In this document: one piece after another, positions 35,513 through 45,006 of the stretch
Layout of the letters: every line of letters begins with the position of its first letter
Numbering within the stretch: position 1 is the first letter of the stretch
Assembly (NCBI GenBank): GCA_026988525.1
Contig: JALSLC010000033.1
Coordinates: 23,011 to 87,010 of the forward strand
Reading direction: 5' to 3'
DNA: 64,000 nt
Origin: Archaeoglobaceae archaeon
GTDB taxonomy: Archaea; Halobacteriota; Archaeoglobi; Archaeoglobales; Archaeoglobaceae
The notes under the pieces: generated by a model
What the model was told of the DNA's origin: nothing
The model's database searches: none
The model's input: the letters and a program-made list of their open reading frames with translations, nothing else
Translations under genes and position numbers: made by a program

Positions 35513-35593
35513 CGCCGGGGGTGGGATTCGAACCCACGCGGGCAGAGCCCACACGCTCTCCAGGCGTGCGCCTTACCACTCGGCAACCCCGGC
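35513..35593 (-). tRNA. tRNA-Ser (anticodon GGA)
   Basis: An 81-base cloverleaf with acceptor GCCGGGG/CCCCGGC and discriminator G. The anticodon loop is CTGGAGA with anticodon GGA. A long variable arm (GGGCTCTGCCC) identifies class II tRNA-Ser. T-loop TTCGAAT. No CCA encoded. A+T-rich TATA-like sequence (ATATAAAGATATAAAT) precedes it on the minus strand. Confidence 0.95.
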
Positions 35594-35641
35594 TTTCATT
35601 TATATCTTTATATGCGATTTAAAAAAATAGTGGTGTTAATA

Positions 35642-36688
35642 TTAATTTCTCTTTCTAAGTGCTAACAACAAAGATATTAAAGCAATTACTACGCAAAAGC
35701 CGGGAGTTCTTTTGGCTTCTTTCGTTTTACTAATGTTGTTACTGCTGTTTGTAAACTTGGTTTTGTTGTTTATTTTTACCTTGGTTTTGTTGGTTGTTTT
35801 GTTGTTGGAGAAAGTATTATTAATGAACATACTATTATTGTTAGTAGCATTAACGATGCGGTTAGTAACATTAGTATTGTTAATTCTCATATTTTTTTCA
35901 TTGTGCTTTGTTGTATTATTGATTGTTGTATTGTTGAGTTTAACAGTTGGCTTAACTATATTAAATTCAAGATTTCCAGATATTCCCATAGCTTTAACTA
36001 TTACTTTACATTTACCGATTCCAAGCTTCTCTGTTGGAAGTTCAACATCCCATACGTTTTCACCGTTTCCAAGAACTTTCGTATATCTTAGTGTCTTCTT
36101 ACCTTCAGCAATCAATGTTACATTTGTTTTACCATACAAACCTTCAATTTTAATCCTAATCTTAGCAATATCACCAATAGATATGTTTACTGGACTTAGA
36201 AGTTGTAAAATCAACTTAGGATTTCCTACTATTTTTATTTCATGTGCACCAGCATTGGTTGGAGCACTTGCATTAGCTATATTCCATTCAGGCAAGTTGC
36301 CAGATGGGACCAATACTATGGTCCAGTACCCCGGATACAAATTAGATACGTTGAAAACCTTACTAATTTCAGAGTTTGATAAGTAACCCAAAACTCTTTC
36401 AGTATTGTCGTAAACATTAACTAACTTAACTATTAAACCTCCTTTATAACTTTCATAATTTGTAACACGTATGCTAAAAGTTGTACCGGCTCCATAAATT
36501 ATTAGTTTTGGAGTGTGCGATGTATCATAGGCTATTGGTATTTTCAGAAACTGTATCTCGTAAATCGGCTTATGCGTTGTGTTGTTGTAGTATATCAAAT
36601 CTATGTTCCCAGCATTTAAAGCAAATGCCGGAATATTTACCATACACAGTAGTAAACCAGTAATTATAAGATACTTTATTACCTTCAT
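35642..36688 (-). CDS. Secreted Asn-rich surface protein with PGF-CTERM anchor
   Basis: 348 residues. Signal peptide about 1-24 (ending PAFA). A beta-rich region (about 25-255) has Ig-like phrases such as GTTFSIRVTNYESYKGGLIVKL with GNGENVWDVELP. A linker of about 70 residues is packed with N-x-T/S sequons for N-glycosylation. TPGF (PGF at 329-331), a hydrophobic helix and RKRN form the PGF-CTERM signal, so archaeosortase processing is expected. A surface-anchored, glycosylated protein. Partner unknown. Confidence 0.8.
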   Translation of the reverse strand: MKVIKYLIITGLLLCMVNIPAFALNAGNIDLIYYNNTTHKPIYEIQFLKIPIAYDTSHTPKLIIYGAGTTFSIRVTNYESYKGGLIVKLVNVYDNTERVLGYLSNSEISKVFNVSNLYPGYWTIVLVPSGNLPEWNIANASAPTNAGAHEIKIVGNPKLILQLLSPVNISIGDIAKIRIKIEGLYGKTNVTLIAEGKKTLRYTKVLGNGENVWDVELPTEKLGIGKCKVIVKAMGISGNLEFNIVKPTVKLNNTTINNTTKHNEKNMRINNTNVTNRIVNATNNNSMFINNTFSNNKTTNKTKVKINNKTKFTNSSNNISKTKEAKRTPGFCVVIALISLLLALRKRN

Positions 36689-36763
36689 AAATTCAAATTT
36701 TAATATACAAGATATTAAGTTTTTTTCCTCATATTTATATGCTCTAAAGTCAATTAAAAGTTC

Positions 36764-37963
36764 ATGATAGAATATAGTCTTAAATGCATAGAATGTGGAA
36801 GAGAATATTCAAAAGAGGACATCTACACTTGCGAATGTGGAGGTTTACTCGAAGTATCAATAAAAGATGCGGATATATCTTTTAAATTAGATGGACTGCT
36901 TTCGGGAGTTTGGAAGTATAGGTCTCTTTTACCAATAAAGATTGACCCAATAACATTAAAAGAGGGTAATACTCCACTATATAGGTGTAAAAAAATAGAA
37001 GAAATTTTGAAAAAAGAAGGTGTAAATTCAGAAGTGTATGTAAAACATGAAGGTGCAAACCCTTCTGGATCATTTAAAGATAGAGGTATGACTGTTGGTG
37101 TAACAAAAGCTATTGAGCTTGATAAAAAAGCAGTAGCTTGTGCATCTACTGGCAACACATCTGCTTCTATGGCAATGTATGCAGCAAAAGCAGGTATTAG
37201 GGCTTACGTTCTTCTACCAGCTGGAAAAGTAGCTCTTGGAAAAGTAGCTCAAGCTTTAATGCATGGAGCCAAGGTAATTGGTATAAGGGGTAACTTCGAT
37301 CAAGCTTTAGAAATAATAAGAGAGATATGTAAAATCGAAGGCTTTTATCTTTTAAATTCAGTTAATCCTTTTAGGCTTGAAGGTCAAAAAACAATAGCTT
37401 TTGAAATTGCAGATGAAATAGGTGTCCCAGATAGAGTTATACTCCCAGTAGGTAATGCGGGGAACATATCAGCAATATATAAAGGATTTAAAGAACTCGT
37501 TAAATTTGGACTAACTGATTCAATACCAAAAATGACAGGAATTCAAGCTAAAGGTGCAAATCCAGTTTTTAGAGCAATAATTGAAGGTAAAAAAGATATA
37601 GATCCCGTAAAAAATCCTGAAACTGTTGCAACTGCGATAAGAATTGGCCAGCCTGTAAATGCTAAAAAAGCTATAAGAGCAATATACGAATCTAAGGGAA
37701 CAGCTGAAGAAGTCAGCGATGAAGAGATAATTGACGCTCAAAAGATACTTGCATCCTTAGAAGGGATAGGCGTTGAACCTGCAAGTGCTGCAAGCATAGC
37801 GGGTCTGATAAAATTAGCCAAAGAAGGAGTTATTGAAAATGGTGAAAAAATCGTTTGTATTACTACAGGGCATCTACTAAAAGATCCAGAAACTGTAATT
37901 AAAGTGTGTGGAAAGCCTATAGAAGTTGATGCCAATGTAGAAGCTGTAAGATCGGTTCTTTAA
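36764..37963 (+). CDS. thrC: Threonine synthase
   Basis: 399 residues. An N-terminal Zn-ribbon-like tract has Cys8, Cys11, Cys23 and Cys25. The PLP lysine is Lys105 in NPSGSFKDRG. GNTSASMAMYA and LPVGNAGN bind the cofactor phosphate. It converts O-phosphohomoserine to threonine. The downstream chorismate synthase starts 12 bases later, so the two share an operon. Confidence 0.93.
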   Translation: MIEYSLKCIECGREYSKEDIYTCECGGLLEVSIKDADISFKLDGLLSGVWKYRSLLPIKIDPITLKEGNTPLYRCKKIEEILKKEGVNSEVYVKHEGANPSGSFKDRGMTVGVTKAIELDKKAVACASTGNTSASMAMYAAKAGIRAYVLLPAGKVALGKVAQALMHGAKVIGIRGNFDQALEIIREICKIEGFYLLNSVNPFRLEGQKTIAFEIADEIGVPDRVILPVGNAGNISAIYKGFKELVKFGLTDSIPKMTGIQAKGANPVFRAIIEGKKDIDPVKNPETVATAIRIGQPVNAKKAIRAIYESKGTAEEVSDEEIIDAQKILASLEGIGVEPASAASIAGLIKLAKEGVIENGEKIVCITTGHLLKDPETVIKVCGKPIEVDANVEAVRSVL

Positions 37964-37974
37964 GGTGATTATAT

Positions 37975-39075
37975 ATGTCTGGCAATTTTTTTGGCCGTAT
38001 TTTTAGAGTATATACATGGGGTGAAAGTCACGGTAAAGCTGTAGGTTGTGTGGTTGATTCTCCTCCCGCAGGATTGAATTTAAGTGAAGAAGATATACAA
38101 AAAGAATTAGACAGAAGAAAACCAGGAGGAAAATTAGCATCAAAAAGAAAAGAGGAGGACGAAGTAGAAATACTGTCTGGTGTTTTTGAAGGGATGACTA
38201 CTGGCACCCCCGTTTCTATGATTGTATTTAATAAAGATGCCAAACCTGATGCATACAAGCCAATTAAAGATTTAATAAGACCGGGTCACGCAGACTACAC
38301 GTATTTGGCTAAATTTGGTTTTAGAGATTGGAGGGGTGGCGGGAGATCATCGGCAAGAGAAACTGTAGCGAGAGTTGCGGCTGGAGCTATCGCAAAAAAG
38401 CTATTATCAAAATTTGGAATAAAAATTGTAGGTTTTACAAAGGAGATTGCCGGTATAGTATGTGAACCAGATTTATCGGATATTGAAAGTATTTTAAAAA
38501 TGGCTGAGAGTAATGCTGTAAGGTGTCCAGATCTTGAGAAAGCTAAGCTGATGGAAGAAAAAATAATTGAAGTTATGAAAAAAGGTGATAGCGTAGGCGG
38601 CGTTGTAGAAGTAGTAGTTAGAAACGTTCCTCCAGGAATAGGTGAGCCTGTATTTGATAAACTTGATGCCAGATTAGCTTATGCAGTTATGAGTGTACCA
38701 GCTGTAAAAGGTGTGGAGATAGGCTCTGGATTTGCATGTGCAAAGATTACCGGTAGTAAACACAACGATCCAGTAATACTTAAAAATGGAAAAATTCGTT
38801 TTGAAACGAATAATGCAGGTGGGATACTTGGAGGAATATCTAATGGAGAGGACATAATAGTTAGAGCTGCTATAAAACCTACGCCATCTATATCGATACC
38901 TCAAAAAACTGTAAATATAAAATCGATGAGTGAAACGGAAATAGTTGTTAAAGGTAGGCACGATCCCTGTATTGTTCCAAGAGCAGTTCCAGTTATTGAA
39001 GCTATGGTTGCAATAACCATAGTTGATTTTATGATGATTCAGGGGTTAATACCAAGAACGCTTTTAGAGAGTTGA
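37975..39075 (+). CDS. aroC: Chorismate synthase
   Basis: 366 residues. Signatures: TWGESHGKAVGCVVDSPPAG at about 14-33, GRSSARETVARVAAGA near 125 and CIVPRAVPVIEAM near the end. It forms chorismate from EPSP with reduced FMN, the last shikimate step. The RBS AAGGTGA precedes the ATG. Confidence 0.95.
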   Translation: MSGNFFGRIFRVYTWGESHGKAVGCVVDSPPAGLNLSEEDIQKELDRRKPGGKLASKRKEEDEVEILSGVFEGMTTGTPVSMIVFNKDAKPDAYKPIKDLIRPGHADYTYLAKFGFRDWRGGGRSSARETVARVAAGAIAKKLLSKFGIKIVGFTKEIAGIVCEPDLSDIESILKMAESNAVRCPDLEKAKLMEEKIIEVMKKGDSVGGVVEVVVRNVPPGIGEPVFDKLDARLAYAVMSVPAVKGVEIGSGFACAKITGSKHNDPVILKNGKIRFETNNAGGILGGISNGEDIIVRAAIKPTPSISIPQKTVNIKSMSETEIVVKGRHDPCIVPRAVPVIEAMVAITIVDFMMIQGLIPRTLLES

Positions 39076-39204
39076 TATGGAAAAAAATTAAGAATTTCCA
39101 AAATAATGAAAAACCATTAATTTTTAACAATTCGAAACAATTTTAGAGCCTAACTTTTTTTCCATTTCCGATAAAAACCTTAATTTTTCATTTACTATGC
39201 GAAA

Positions 39205-39213
39205 AATTTAAAA
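39205..39213 (+). promoter_or_regulatory. TATA box of the speD leader transcript
   Basis: AATTTAAAA at 39205-39213 should start transcription around 39235-39240. That is about 140 bases ahead of the speD start, so the message has an unusually long leader. Confidence 0.5.
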
Positions 39214-39234
39214 GCAATTTACTCAAAGAGTGAT

Positions 39235-39345
39235 GCACTCATTGAAAATCGTTTCCCGTGGCCTAAAATAAAATAGTATGTAGAAACAGTAGATAAATCT
39301 AAAATAGCCGCGGGAAACGGCGTAAAAGCTGATTTATCCTTTTAG
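39235..39345 (+). ncRNA. Structured leader RNA of speD, or small RNA
   Basis: A 13-bp stem is formed by CGTTTCCCGTGGC (39250-39262) and GCCGCGGGAAACG (39307-39319), with one G-U pair and a 44-base A+T-rich loop. Such G+C-rich helices stand out in this A+T-rich genome and are typical of structured RNA in hyperthermophiles. It lies between a TATA box and the polyamine genes, so it may be a regulatory leader. A GTGATG at 39229-39234 and a CTGA at 39329-39332 recall C/D box RNAs, but spacing is loose. Confidence 0.5.
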
Positions 39346-39357
39346 AGGTGAGAAAAA

Positions 39358-39441
39358 ATGAAGAAGGGTGATGACCATGATAGTCGGGAAGCACATAATT
39401 GCGGAATTGTATGGAGTTCCAAAGGAGCTAATTTCATATGA
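39358..39441 (+). CDS. Upstream ORF overlapping the speD start
   Basis: ATG 39358 is 6 bases after GAGGTGA (39345-39351), the strongest ribosome site of this operon. It opens a 27-codon ORF (MKKGDDHDSREAHN and so on) ending in TGA 39439-39441, in a different frame from speD whose ATG is 39377. A ribosome starting here would pass the speD start. The peptide itself matches nothing known to me. Confidence 0.4.
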   Translation: MKKGDDHDSREAHNCGIVWSSKGANFI

Positions 39442-39715
39442 GAAGACGGTAAGAGAAATCGTAGAAGAGGTAGTAGAAAAATCAGGGCTTACAAAAGTAG
39501 GAAGTGTGTATAAACAGTTTGAACCACACGGCGTTACGGGAATAGTTTTGGTGGCTGAATCTCATGTAAGTTTACACACATGGCCGGAATACGAGCTTGT
39601 AAATCTTGATATTTTCACTTGTGGAGATGCAAAAGCCGCAGAAAAAGCATTTGAACTGTTTTTGGAGAAATTTAAACCTCGCTCATATAGACACTACGTT
39701 CTTGATAGAGGTTAG
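39377..39715 (+). CDS. speD: S-adenosylmethionine decarboxylase proenzyme
   Basis: 112 residues from ATG 39377, 6 bases after GGTGAT. The self-cleavage motif ESHVSLHTWPE is complete: cleavage before Ser62 gives the pyruvoyl group, His67 and Cys82 are the processing and catalytic residues. It supplies decarboxylated AdoMet as aminopropyl donor for BpsA, the next gene. Its start is overlapped out of frame by an upstream ORF. Confidence 0.95.
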   Translation: MIVGKHIIAELYGVPKELISYEKTVREIVEEVVEKSGLTKVGSVYKQFEPHGVTGIVLVAESHVSLHTWPEYELVNLDIFTCGDAKAAEKAFELFLEKFKPRSYRHYVLDRG

Positions 39716-39726
39716 TGGTGGTATCA

Positions 39727-40782
39727 ATGGATGGAGAAATAGAAGAATTAAAAATTAAACCTGAAATGAAAAGAATATTTAACCAAATATTACAGGCAAT
39801 AGATACAGAGATTTCGATATATAAGTTAATAGACTGCCAAGATGCAAGCCTTCCTGAATTTTTTAACTTAATTCAAGAAATGGTAAATGCTGAAATAATA
39901 GAGCTCAAAAATGGAAAAGTTAGATTAAAAGAGAAGGGTAAAAAACTAAAAAATGAGAACAAATTGCTTTCAGCGAAAGTAAGATGTAATGAATGTGAAG
40001 GTAGTGGATATATAATTGCAAACGAGTTTAAAGATGTTTTTAAAGAGTACAAAAATATAGCAAAAGATAGGCCGGAAACAGTAGAAAAGTATGATCAGGG
40101 ATTTATAAGTGTAGAAGGTGTGATGAAGAGAGTTGAATTTTTATATGAGAGAGGAGATTTACCTACTAAAATATTTGTTGTTGGTGATGATGATCTTTTT
40201 AGTCTTGCATCAGCTTTGACAGGTATTCCAAAAAAAGTCACAGTAGTTGAAATAGATGAAAGGCTTGTAGATTTTATAAATAAAAAAGCAGACGAGTACA
40301 GTTTACCAGTTGAAGCTATAATTTACGACGTTCAAAAAGCTTTTCCAGATGAATTAAAGAAAAAATACGACGTTTTTGTAACCGACCCTGTGGAAACGAT
40401 ACCCGGTTTAAAGCTATTCTTGTCGAGAGGCGTCTCAACTCTCAAAGGTGTAGGTTGCTCTGGTTACTTTGGTTTAACAACTCTTGAAGCCTCAAGAAAG
40501 AAGTGGTATGATATACAAATGATTATTCACGAAATGGGTTTTATAATTACAGATATGATAAGAAAATTCAGTGTGTATCCTGAGGAAGATAAAAACTTCT
40601 TTAGATTTCAGGACAAGTTACCAATTGTAAAAGCTCTTGGTGTTAACATAGACTGGAATTGGTATAAATCAACGCTATATAGAATAGAAGCTGTTCAAAA
40701 TCCCAAACCCATTGTTGAGGGAGAGATGATTATAGATGAAAAAGTTTACAAAGATGATGAAAGCTGGGCTACGCCCTACTGA
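39727..40782 (+). CDS. bpsA: Branched-chain polyamine synthase BpsA
   Basis: 351 residues from ATG 39727 after GGTGGT. An N-terminal winged-helix-like domain (1-75) is followed by CNECEGSG (Cys87, Cys90) and the AdoMet-fold domain with GDDD at 153-156, DPVETIPG and GCSGYFGLT. This family makes N4-bis(aminopropyl)spermidine from spermidine and decarboxylated AdoMet in hyperthermophiles. Co-transcribed with speD. Confidence 0.92.
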   Translation: MDGEIEELKIKPEMKRIFNQILQAIDTEISIYKLIDCQDASLPEFFNLIQEMVNAEIIELKNGKVRLKEKGKKLKNENKLLSAKVRCNECEGSGYIIANEFKDVFKEYKNIAKDRPETVEKYDQGFISVEGVMKRVEFLYERGDLPTKIFVVGDDDLFSLASALTGIPKKVTVVEIDERLVDFINKKADEYSLPVEAIIYDVQKAFPDELKKKYDVFVTDPVETIPGLKLFLSRGVSTLKGVGCSGYFGLTTLEASRKKWYDIQMIIHEMGFIITDMIRKFSVYPEEDKNFFRFQDKLPIVKALGVNIDWNWYKSTLYRIEAVQNPKPIVEGEMIIDEKVYKDDESWATPY

Positions 40783-40791
40783 GGTGATAGT

Positions 40792-41565
40792 ATGCAGGGT
40801 AAAATAGTAACTGGTAAAGATATAGCTGAAAAAATGAAAGATGTAGAGCACAAAATAGTAGTTACAAGTGGAAAAGGTGGAGTTGGCAAATCAACTGTTG
40901 CAGCTCTATTAGCTGTGCACTACGCTAAGCAGGGTAAGAGTGTTGGTATATTTGATGCAGACTTTCTTGGCCCATCTATCCCGAGATTATTTGGAATAGA
41001 AGATAAATCTCAAGAATTGACGATAGGAGTTAAAGGAATAAATCCAGTTTATACAGATAAGTATGGTATAAAAGTTCTTTCAGTTCAATTTATGCTTCCA
41101 AAAAGAGAATCACCAGTGATATGGAGAGGGTTAGCAATAAACACTGCAATAAGAAGTTTTCTTGGTAGCGTTGATTGGGGAAAACTTGATTACTTAATAT
41201 TTGATATGCCTCCGGGAACTGGAGATGCTATACTAACTGTCATGGACTTTGTTGAACTCGACGGGCTTATAATGGTAACAATACCTCAAGATCTTTCTGC
41301 ATTAATTGTAGAGAAAGCTATAAACATGGCAAGAAAAATGGATACTGAAGTACTTGGGATCGTTGAAAACATGAGTTACTTCGAGTGCCCTAAATGTGGA
41401 GAAAGGATATACCTGTTTGGAAAAGATAAAGCCATAGAGCTTTGCAGAAAGTATGATATAGATTTAATTACACAGATACCTTTTGATAAAGAGCTCTTAG
41501 ACTACTGCGATAGAGGTAGAATAGAAGATTTTCCATACGACTACTTCGAGTACTTCTACTATTAA
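40792..41565 (+). CDS. Mrp/NBP35-type Fe-S cluster carrier ATPase
   Basis: 257 residues. Deviant Walker A SGKGGVGKST at 26-35, DADFLGPSIPR, DMPPGTGD and a C-terminal CPKCG that holds a bridging Fe-S cluster between two subunits. It delivers Fe-S clusters to target enzymes. It follows bpsA after 9 bases with GAGGTGAT as ribosome site, so it may be the last gene of the speD operon. Confidence 0.93.
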   Translation: MQGKIVTGKDIAEKMKDVEHKIVVTSGKGGVGKSTVAALLAVHYAKQGKSVGIFDADFLGPSIPRLFGIEDKSQELTIGVKGINPVYTDKYGIKVLSVQFMLPKRESPVIWRGLAINTAIRSFLGSVDWGKLDYLIFDMPPGTGDAILTVMDFVELDGLIMVTIPQDLSALIVEKAINMARKMDTEVLGIVENMSYFECPKCGERIYLFGKDKAIELCRKYDIDLITQIPFDKELLDYCDRGRIEDFPYDYFEYFYY

Positions 41566-41586
41566 TAGATAAATTAAAAATTAACT

Positions 41587-43911
41587 TCACATATATTTTT
41601 CTTCGTACCATTTCCATACTTTCTTTAAAGCAGAAAGCAAGACCTTGTACGGCCTCATGCCTTTTTCCCCAATACACTCTCCTGCATAATTCCAATCTCT
41701 AAGTTGAAGACATTTTGCAATTAGAACTTTCTCCTCCTTTTCATTTAAATCAGCTCTCTCTGTTTTAGAGTACATAAATCTTACAAGAGGTCTAAGTACG
41801 TCGGAAGAATATTCATAAAGGCTCACTCCTTGGAAGTACTTTTTTATCCTCTTTTTATTGATGTAATCTATATCTGGTAAGTTGTAACCAAAATCTCTCG
41901 AAAGAGAGTGTAAAAGTTGCGTTGCTGTTTCTACCTCAAGGTCTGATAACTCATCATTTAGCCATTCAAGTAGTCTTTTTACAAAGCTTGCATTAAGTCT
42001 TTCAATTATTTCCTCTACGTGCATTTTTAAAGGCTTCAAAACTACTACAGTATGTTCTCCAGAAACTTCATTCCTTTGAGGAGTCATATGTACTGGCAAG
42101 AATTCATTCTTCATCCAAAATCTCAGTAACTCTGGAGAAACTCCAAAACCTGAACCTATCCAGTCAAATTCATTACCACAACTCCAATCAATGAGTCTCC
42201 TTAAGGCAAAGCTACCTATGCCCATATTCATTACAGATGGGTGAGTTGCAATTCTAACAATTCTAACTCCAAACATTTTTGGAAATTCGTAATCCCAGTG
42301 ATGCTTAAGTATTAAGTCTGGGATTATCTGGCCTTTTGGTTTATAACCATCTGCCATTTCTTCGAGTATTTTATCATCTATGCCACCCTCAATTGCTACA
42401 TGTAAAGAGCAAACAGTCTTTTCATTAACTTTCACTCTAAATGCTAAGTGATTGGGCATATCAAGTAAGATCACTACATCAGATGGTCTATTTCTATAGT
42501 GTGCAAGAACATATATACCAAAAAATTCTCTTAAAAGTTTTTCATTTTTAATTAATTCATCTTTATCTATCATTTCGAATTCGAGTTTACCTTTTCTAAT
42601 ATCTTCTATATCTTCTTCACTTAAATCAGCAGGTTGTGCATCAAGTAAAAGAACATCGTACAGCCATTTTTCTATAGGATCTCCTTTACCATACCTTATT
42701 GGCTCTTCAAGATGCATTTTATCTATCTCTGTATCTTCATCTTTTTCGAGTTTTCTTAGAAATCTAATACTAAAACCTCTTCCAGCTCCCTCGTATCCAT
42801 GAATTGTACTAGAAAAAATGATGTATCGAGATCTTTTTGTAATCTCCCATAGAACTGGTACATCTATCCCTGCCGCCTCATCCACAATAACTATATCAGC
42901 ATAATCACTTTCAACCATAGCTCTTCTTGGAACCACATACTCAACTCTTGCATATTTACTGTTCAAAACAGTAATCATTCCATTAACTTCCTTAACTTTA
43001 AATTCTCTCATTCCTTGCCTAATCATAGCTTTTTTCAAAAATTTGAAGTATGTTTGCACTGCTTGAGGCGTTGGAGCTACAACCATAATCCTTACAGCTC
43101 TTTTAAGCACTCTTTGCATTCTTGAAATTAAATAAGGTGTAACAATTCCAAGTACTGCTGTTTTACCTCTACCCCTATCCGCGGTAATAACTACAGCTTT
43201 TCTTTTCTTTTCCCTATCAAAAAAACGTTCAAAAAGTTGTAAAACTCTAACTTGATCTTGGGTTGCACAAAGTTTATACAGTTTTCTTTTGATTATTTTG
43301 CTTTCGGGAATTACTATCTCTTCTCTACTTTCTACTGTTTCAGCAGGCGTGTAATCTTTTATTATTTTTCTTTTATCAGCATCAAAAACCAATATACCCT
43401 TAGCTTCAAAAGTTTTGTTTATAAATCTTCTATAGAATCTCGGAATTATATCATCAACTGTATAGGGCTCACTTATCATTTCTTCATGCCACTTTCCAAT
43501 TAGATTTTGCCAATCCTCGGGCTTAGGGGAAACTGCAACTATTAATCCACCTTCCTCAACAGTTTCCACAACGATTCCGAGATCGTTTGGATGAAAACCC
43601 TCAGTAAAATCAATCAAAAGAGATTGGTGCGTTTCTCCAAGCACAGATTGTGTATCTTTGTAGTGTATTATTTTTATATTGTTTTTCTTTTTTAAAAATT
43701 CTTCAGCCATTTCTGTAAACTTACTTCTTCCAACAACCAAAAGCTCCCTTTCTCCCAAAACGTCTTGATAAGAATTAAAAACTTTTTTTACGAGCCTAAA
43801 AATTCTTGGTTCAAGATATTTCGTACACAAGATAACCATAAAACGATGCCTACTTTCCTTAGCTTTCAATGCAGCTTTTTGAATTTCATCTAACAGCTTT
43901 TTTACAGTCAT
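41587..43911 (-). CDS. tmcA: tRNA(Met) cytidine acetyltransferase TmcA
   Basis: 774 residues. An N-terminal domain of about 200 residues, then the RNA helicase-like ATPase with Walker A ADRGRGKT at 244-251 and Walker B VIVDEAA, then a GNAT acetyltransferase domain (about 480-620) with the [21 protein letters not shown] acetyl-CoA loop. It makes N4-acetylcytidine in RNA, at the tRNA(Met) wobble in bacteria and at many rRNA/mRNA sites in hyperthermophilic archaea. Confidence 0.93.
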   Translation of the reverse strand: MTVKKLLDEIQKAALKAKESRHRFMVILCTKYLEPRIFRLVKKVFNSYQDVLGERELLVVGRSKFTEMAEEFLKKKNNIKIIHYKDTQSVLGETHQSLLIDFTEGFHPNDLGIVVETVEEGGLIVAVSPKPEDWQNLIGKWHEEMISEPYTVDDIIPRFYRRFINKTFEAKGILVFDADKRKIIKDYTPAETVESREEIVIPESKIIKRKLYKLCATQDQVRVLQLFERFFDREKKRKAVVITADRGRGKTAVLGIVTPYLISRMQRVLKRAVRIMVVAPTPQAVQTYFKFLKKAMIRQGMREFKVKEVNGMITVLNSKYARVEYVVPRRAMVESDYADIVIVDEAAGIDVPVLWEITKRSRYIIFSSTIHGYEGAGRGFSIRFLRKLEKDEDTEIDKMHLEEPIRYGKGDPIEKWLYDVLLLDAQPADLSEEDIEDIRKGKLEFEMIDKDELIKNEKLLREFFGIYVLAHYRNRPSDVVILLDMPNHLAFRVKVNEKTVCSLHVAIEGGIDDKILEEMADGYKPKGQIIPDLILKHHWDYEFPKMFGVRIVRIATHPSVMNMGIGSFALRRLIDWSCGNEFDWIGSGFGVSPELLRFWMKNEFLPVHMTPQRNEVSGEHTVVVLKPLKMHVEEIIERLNASFVKRLLEWLNDELSDLEVETATQLLHSLSRDFGYNLPDIDYINKKRIKKYFQGVSLYEYSSDVLRPLVRFMYSKTERADLNEKEEKVLIAKCLQLRDWNYAGECIGEKGMRPYKVLLSALKKVWKWYEEKYM

Positions 43912-43995
43912 ATAATCCTATACCAAAGAGTTGATGTAAAAAAGATTACTGTGGTAAAAGATATTAAACCTTTGAAATACTTAAAAAAGGTGACT

Positions 43996-45006
43996 ATGAT
44001 GGTCGAATTAGAGAAACTTAGGTTTGGAACTGAACTTATAAAGAGAGGGTTTGCAAAAATGCAGAAAGGTGGAGTCATAATGGATGTCACTAATGCTGAG
44101 CAAGCTCAGATTGCAGAAGATGCTGGAGCTGTAGCAGTTATGGCTTTACATAAAGTTCCAGCAGACATTAGAGCAAGTGGCGGAGTTGCAAGAATGGCAG
44201 ATCCGAAAAAGATAGAGGAAATAATGGATGCTGTTACAATTCCAGTAATGGCAAAAGTTAGAATTGGTCATGTAGCTGAAGCAAGAGCTCTCGAAGCCAT
44301 AGGTGTGGATATGATAGATGAAAGCGAAGTTTTAACTCCTGCAGATGTTTTCTTTCATATCGATAAAAGAAAGTTCACAATTCCATTTGTCTGTGGTGCA
44401 AGAAGTCTTGGAGAGGCTGTAAGAAGAATATGGGAAGGAGCAGCAATGATCAGAACTAAAGGAGAGGCTGGAACTGGCAATGTCGTGGAAGCAGTTAGAC
44501 ATATGAGGTTGATAAACAGGGCTATAGATGAAATAAAAATGATGCCAAAAGAAGTTGTTTACAGCGTTGCAGAAAAGTTTGCAGAAGCCTACTGCAGACT
44601 TTACAATTCAGTTAGAGGTGAACTAGGTGTTAATAATTTAACACCGGATACAATAGTTTATGAGGAGTATACTTTTAGTGAAGTTGTTAATGGAATATAC
44701 GATGTTTTACTTGAAATTAGAGAATACGGTAGATTACCAGTAGTAAACTTCTCGGCTGGCGGTATTGCAACTCCAGCAGATGCCGCTTTTATGATGCAAC
44801 TTGGAGCTGATGGTGTGTTCGTTGGCTCTGGAATATTCAAAAGTTCCAATCCACCAGAATATGCAAGAGCAATAGTCGAAGCAGTTAGACATTTTGATGA
44901 ACCTGATGTAGTTGCAGAAGTTAGCAAGGGATTGGGAGAGGCTATGAAAGGTCTCGATGTACTTTCTATGCCGGAAAGTGAAAGATTACAAGAGAGGGGC
45001 ATCTAA
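43996..45006 (+). CDS. pdxS: Pyridoxal 5'-phosphate synthase subunit PdxS
   Basis: About 336 residues. The start is ATG 43996 or the next codon, since AGGTGA (43988-43993) precedes both. Signatures: [34 protein letters not shown] with the catalytic Lys, and [22 protein letters not shown]. It makes PLP from ribose-5-phosphate, glyceraldehyde-3-phosphate and ammonia from PdxT. TAATG links it to pdxT. Confidence 0.95.
   Translation: MMVELEKLRFGTELIKRGFAKMQKGGVIMDVTNAEQAQIAEDAGAVAVMALHKVPADIRASGGVARMADPKKIEEIMDAVTIPVMAKVRIGHVAEARALEAIGVDMIDESEVLTPADVFFHIDKRKFTIPFVCGARSLGEAVRRIWEGAAMIRTKGEAGTGNVVEAVRHMRLINRAIDEIKMMPKEVVYSVAEKFAEAYCRLYNSVRGELGVNNLTPDTIVYEEYTFSEVVNGIYDVLLEIREYGRLPVVNFSAGGIATPADAAFMMQLGADGVFVGSGIFKSSNPPEYARAIVEAVRHFDEPDVVAEVSKGLGEAMKGLDVLSMPESERLQERGI

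Noticed and set aside
35365..35593. SSV-type integrase split by the tRNA gene
   Set aside because: The fragment beside tRNA-Ser lacks the tyrosine recombinase motifs, and its relative at 34254 also shows none.
35027..35665. 212-codon plus-strand ORF across the RelBE and tRNA-Ser region
   Set aside because: It reads antisense through relB, a gene remnant and a tRNA gene, so it cannot be a real protein.
39229..39332. C/D box small RNA in the speD leader
   Set aside because: GTGATG and CTGA boxes exist but no D'/C' pair at the usual short spacing was found; a structured leader fits the stem better.
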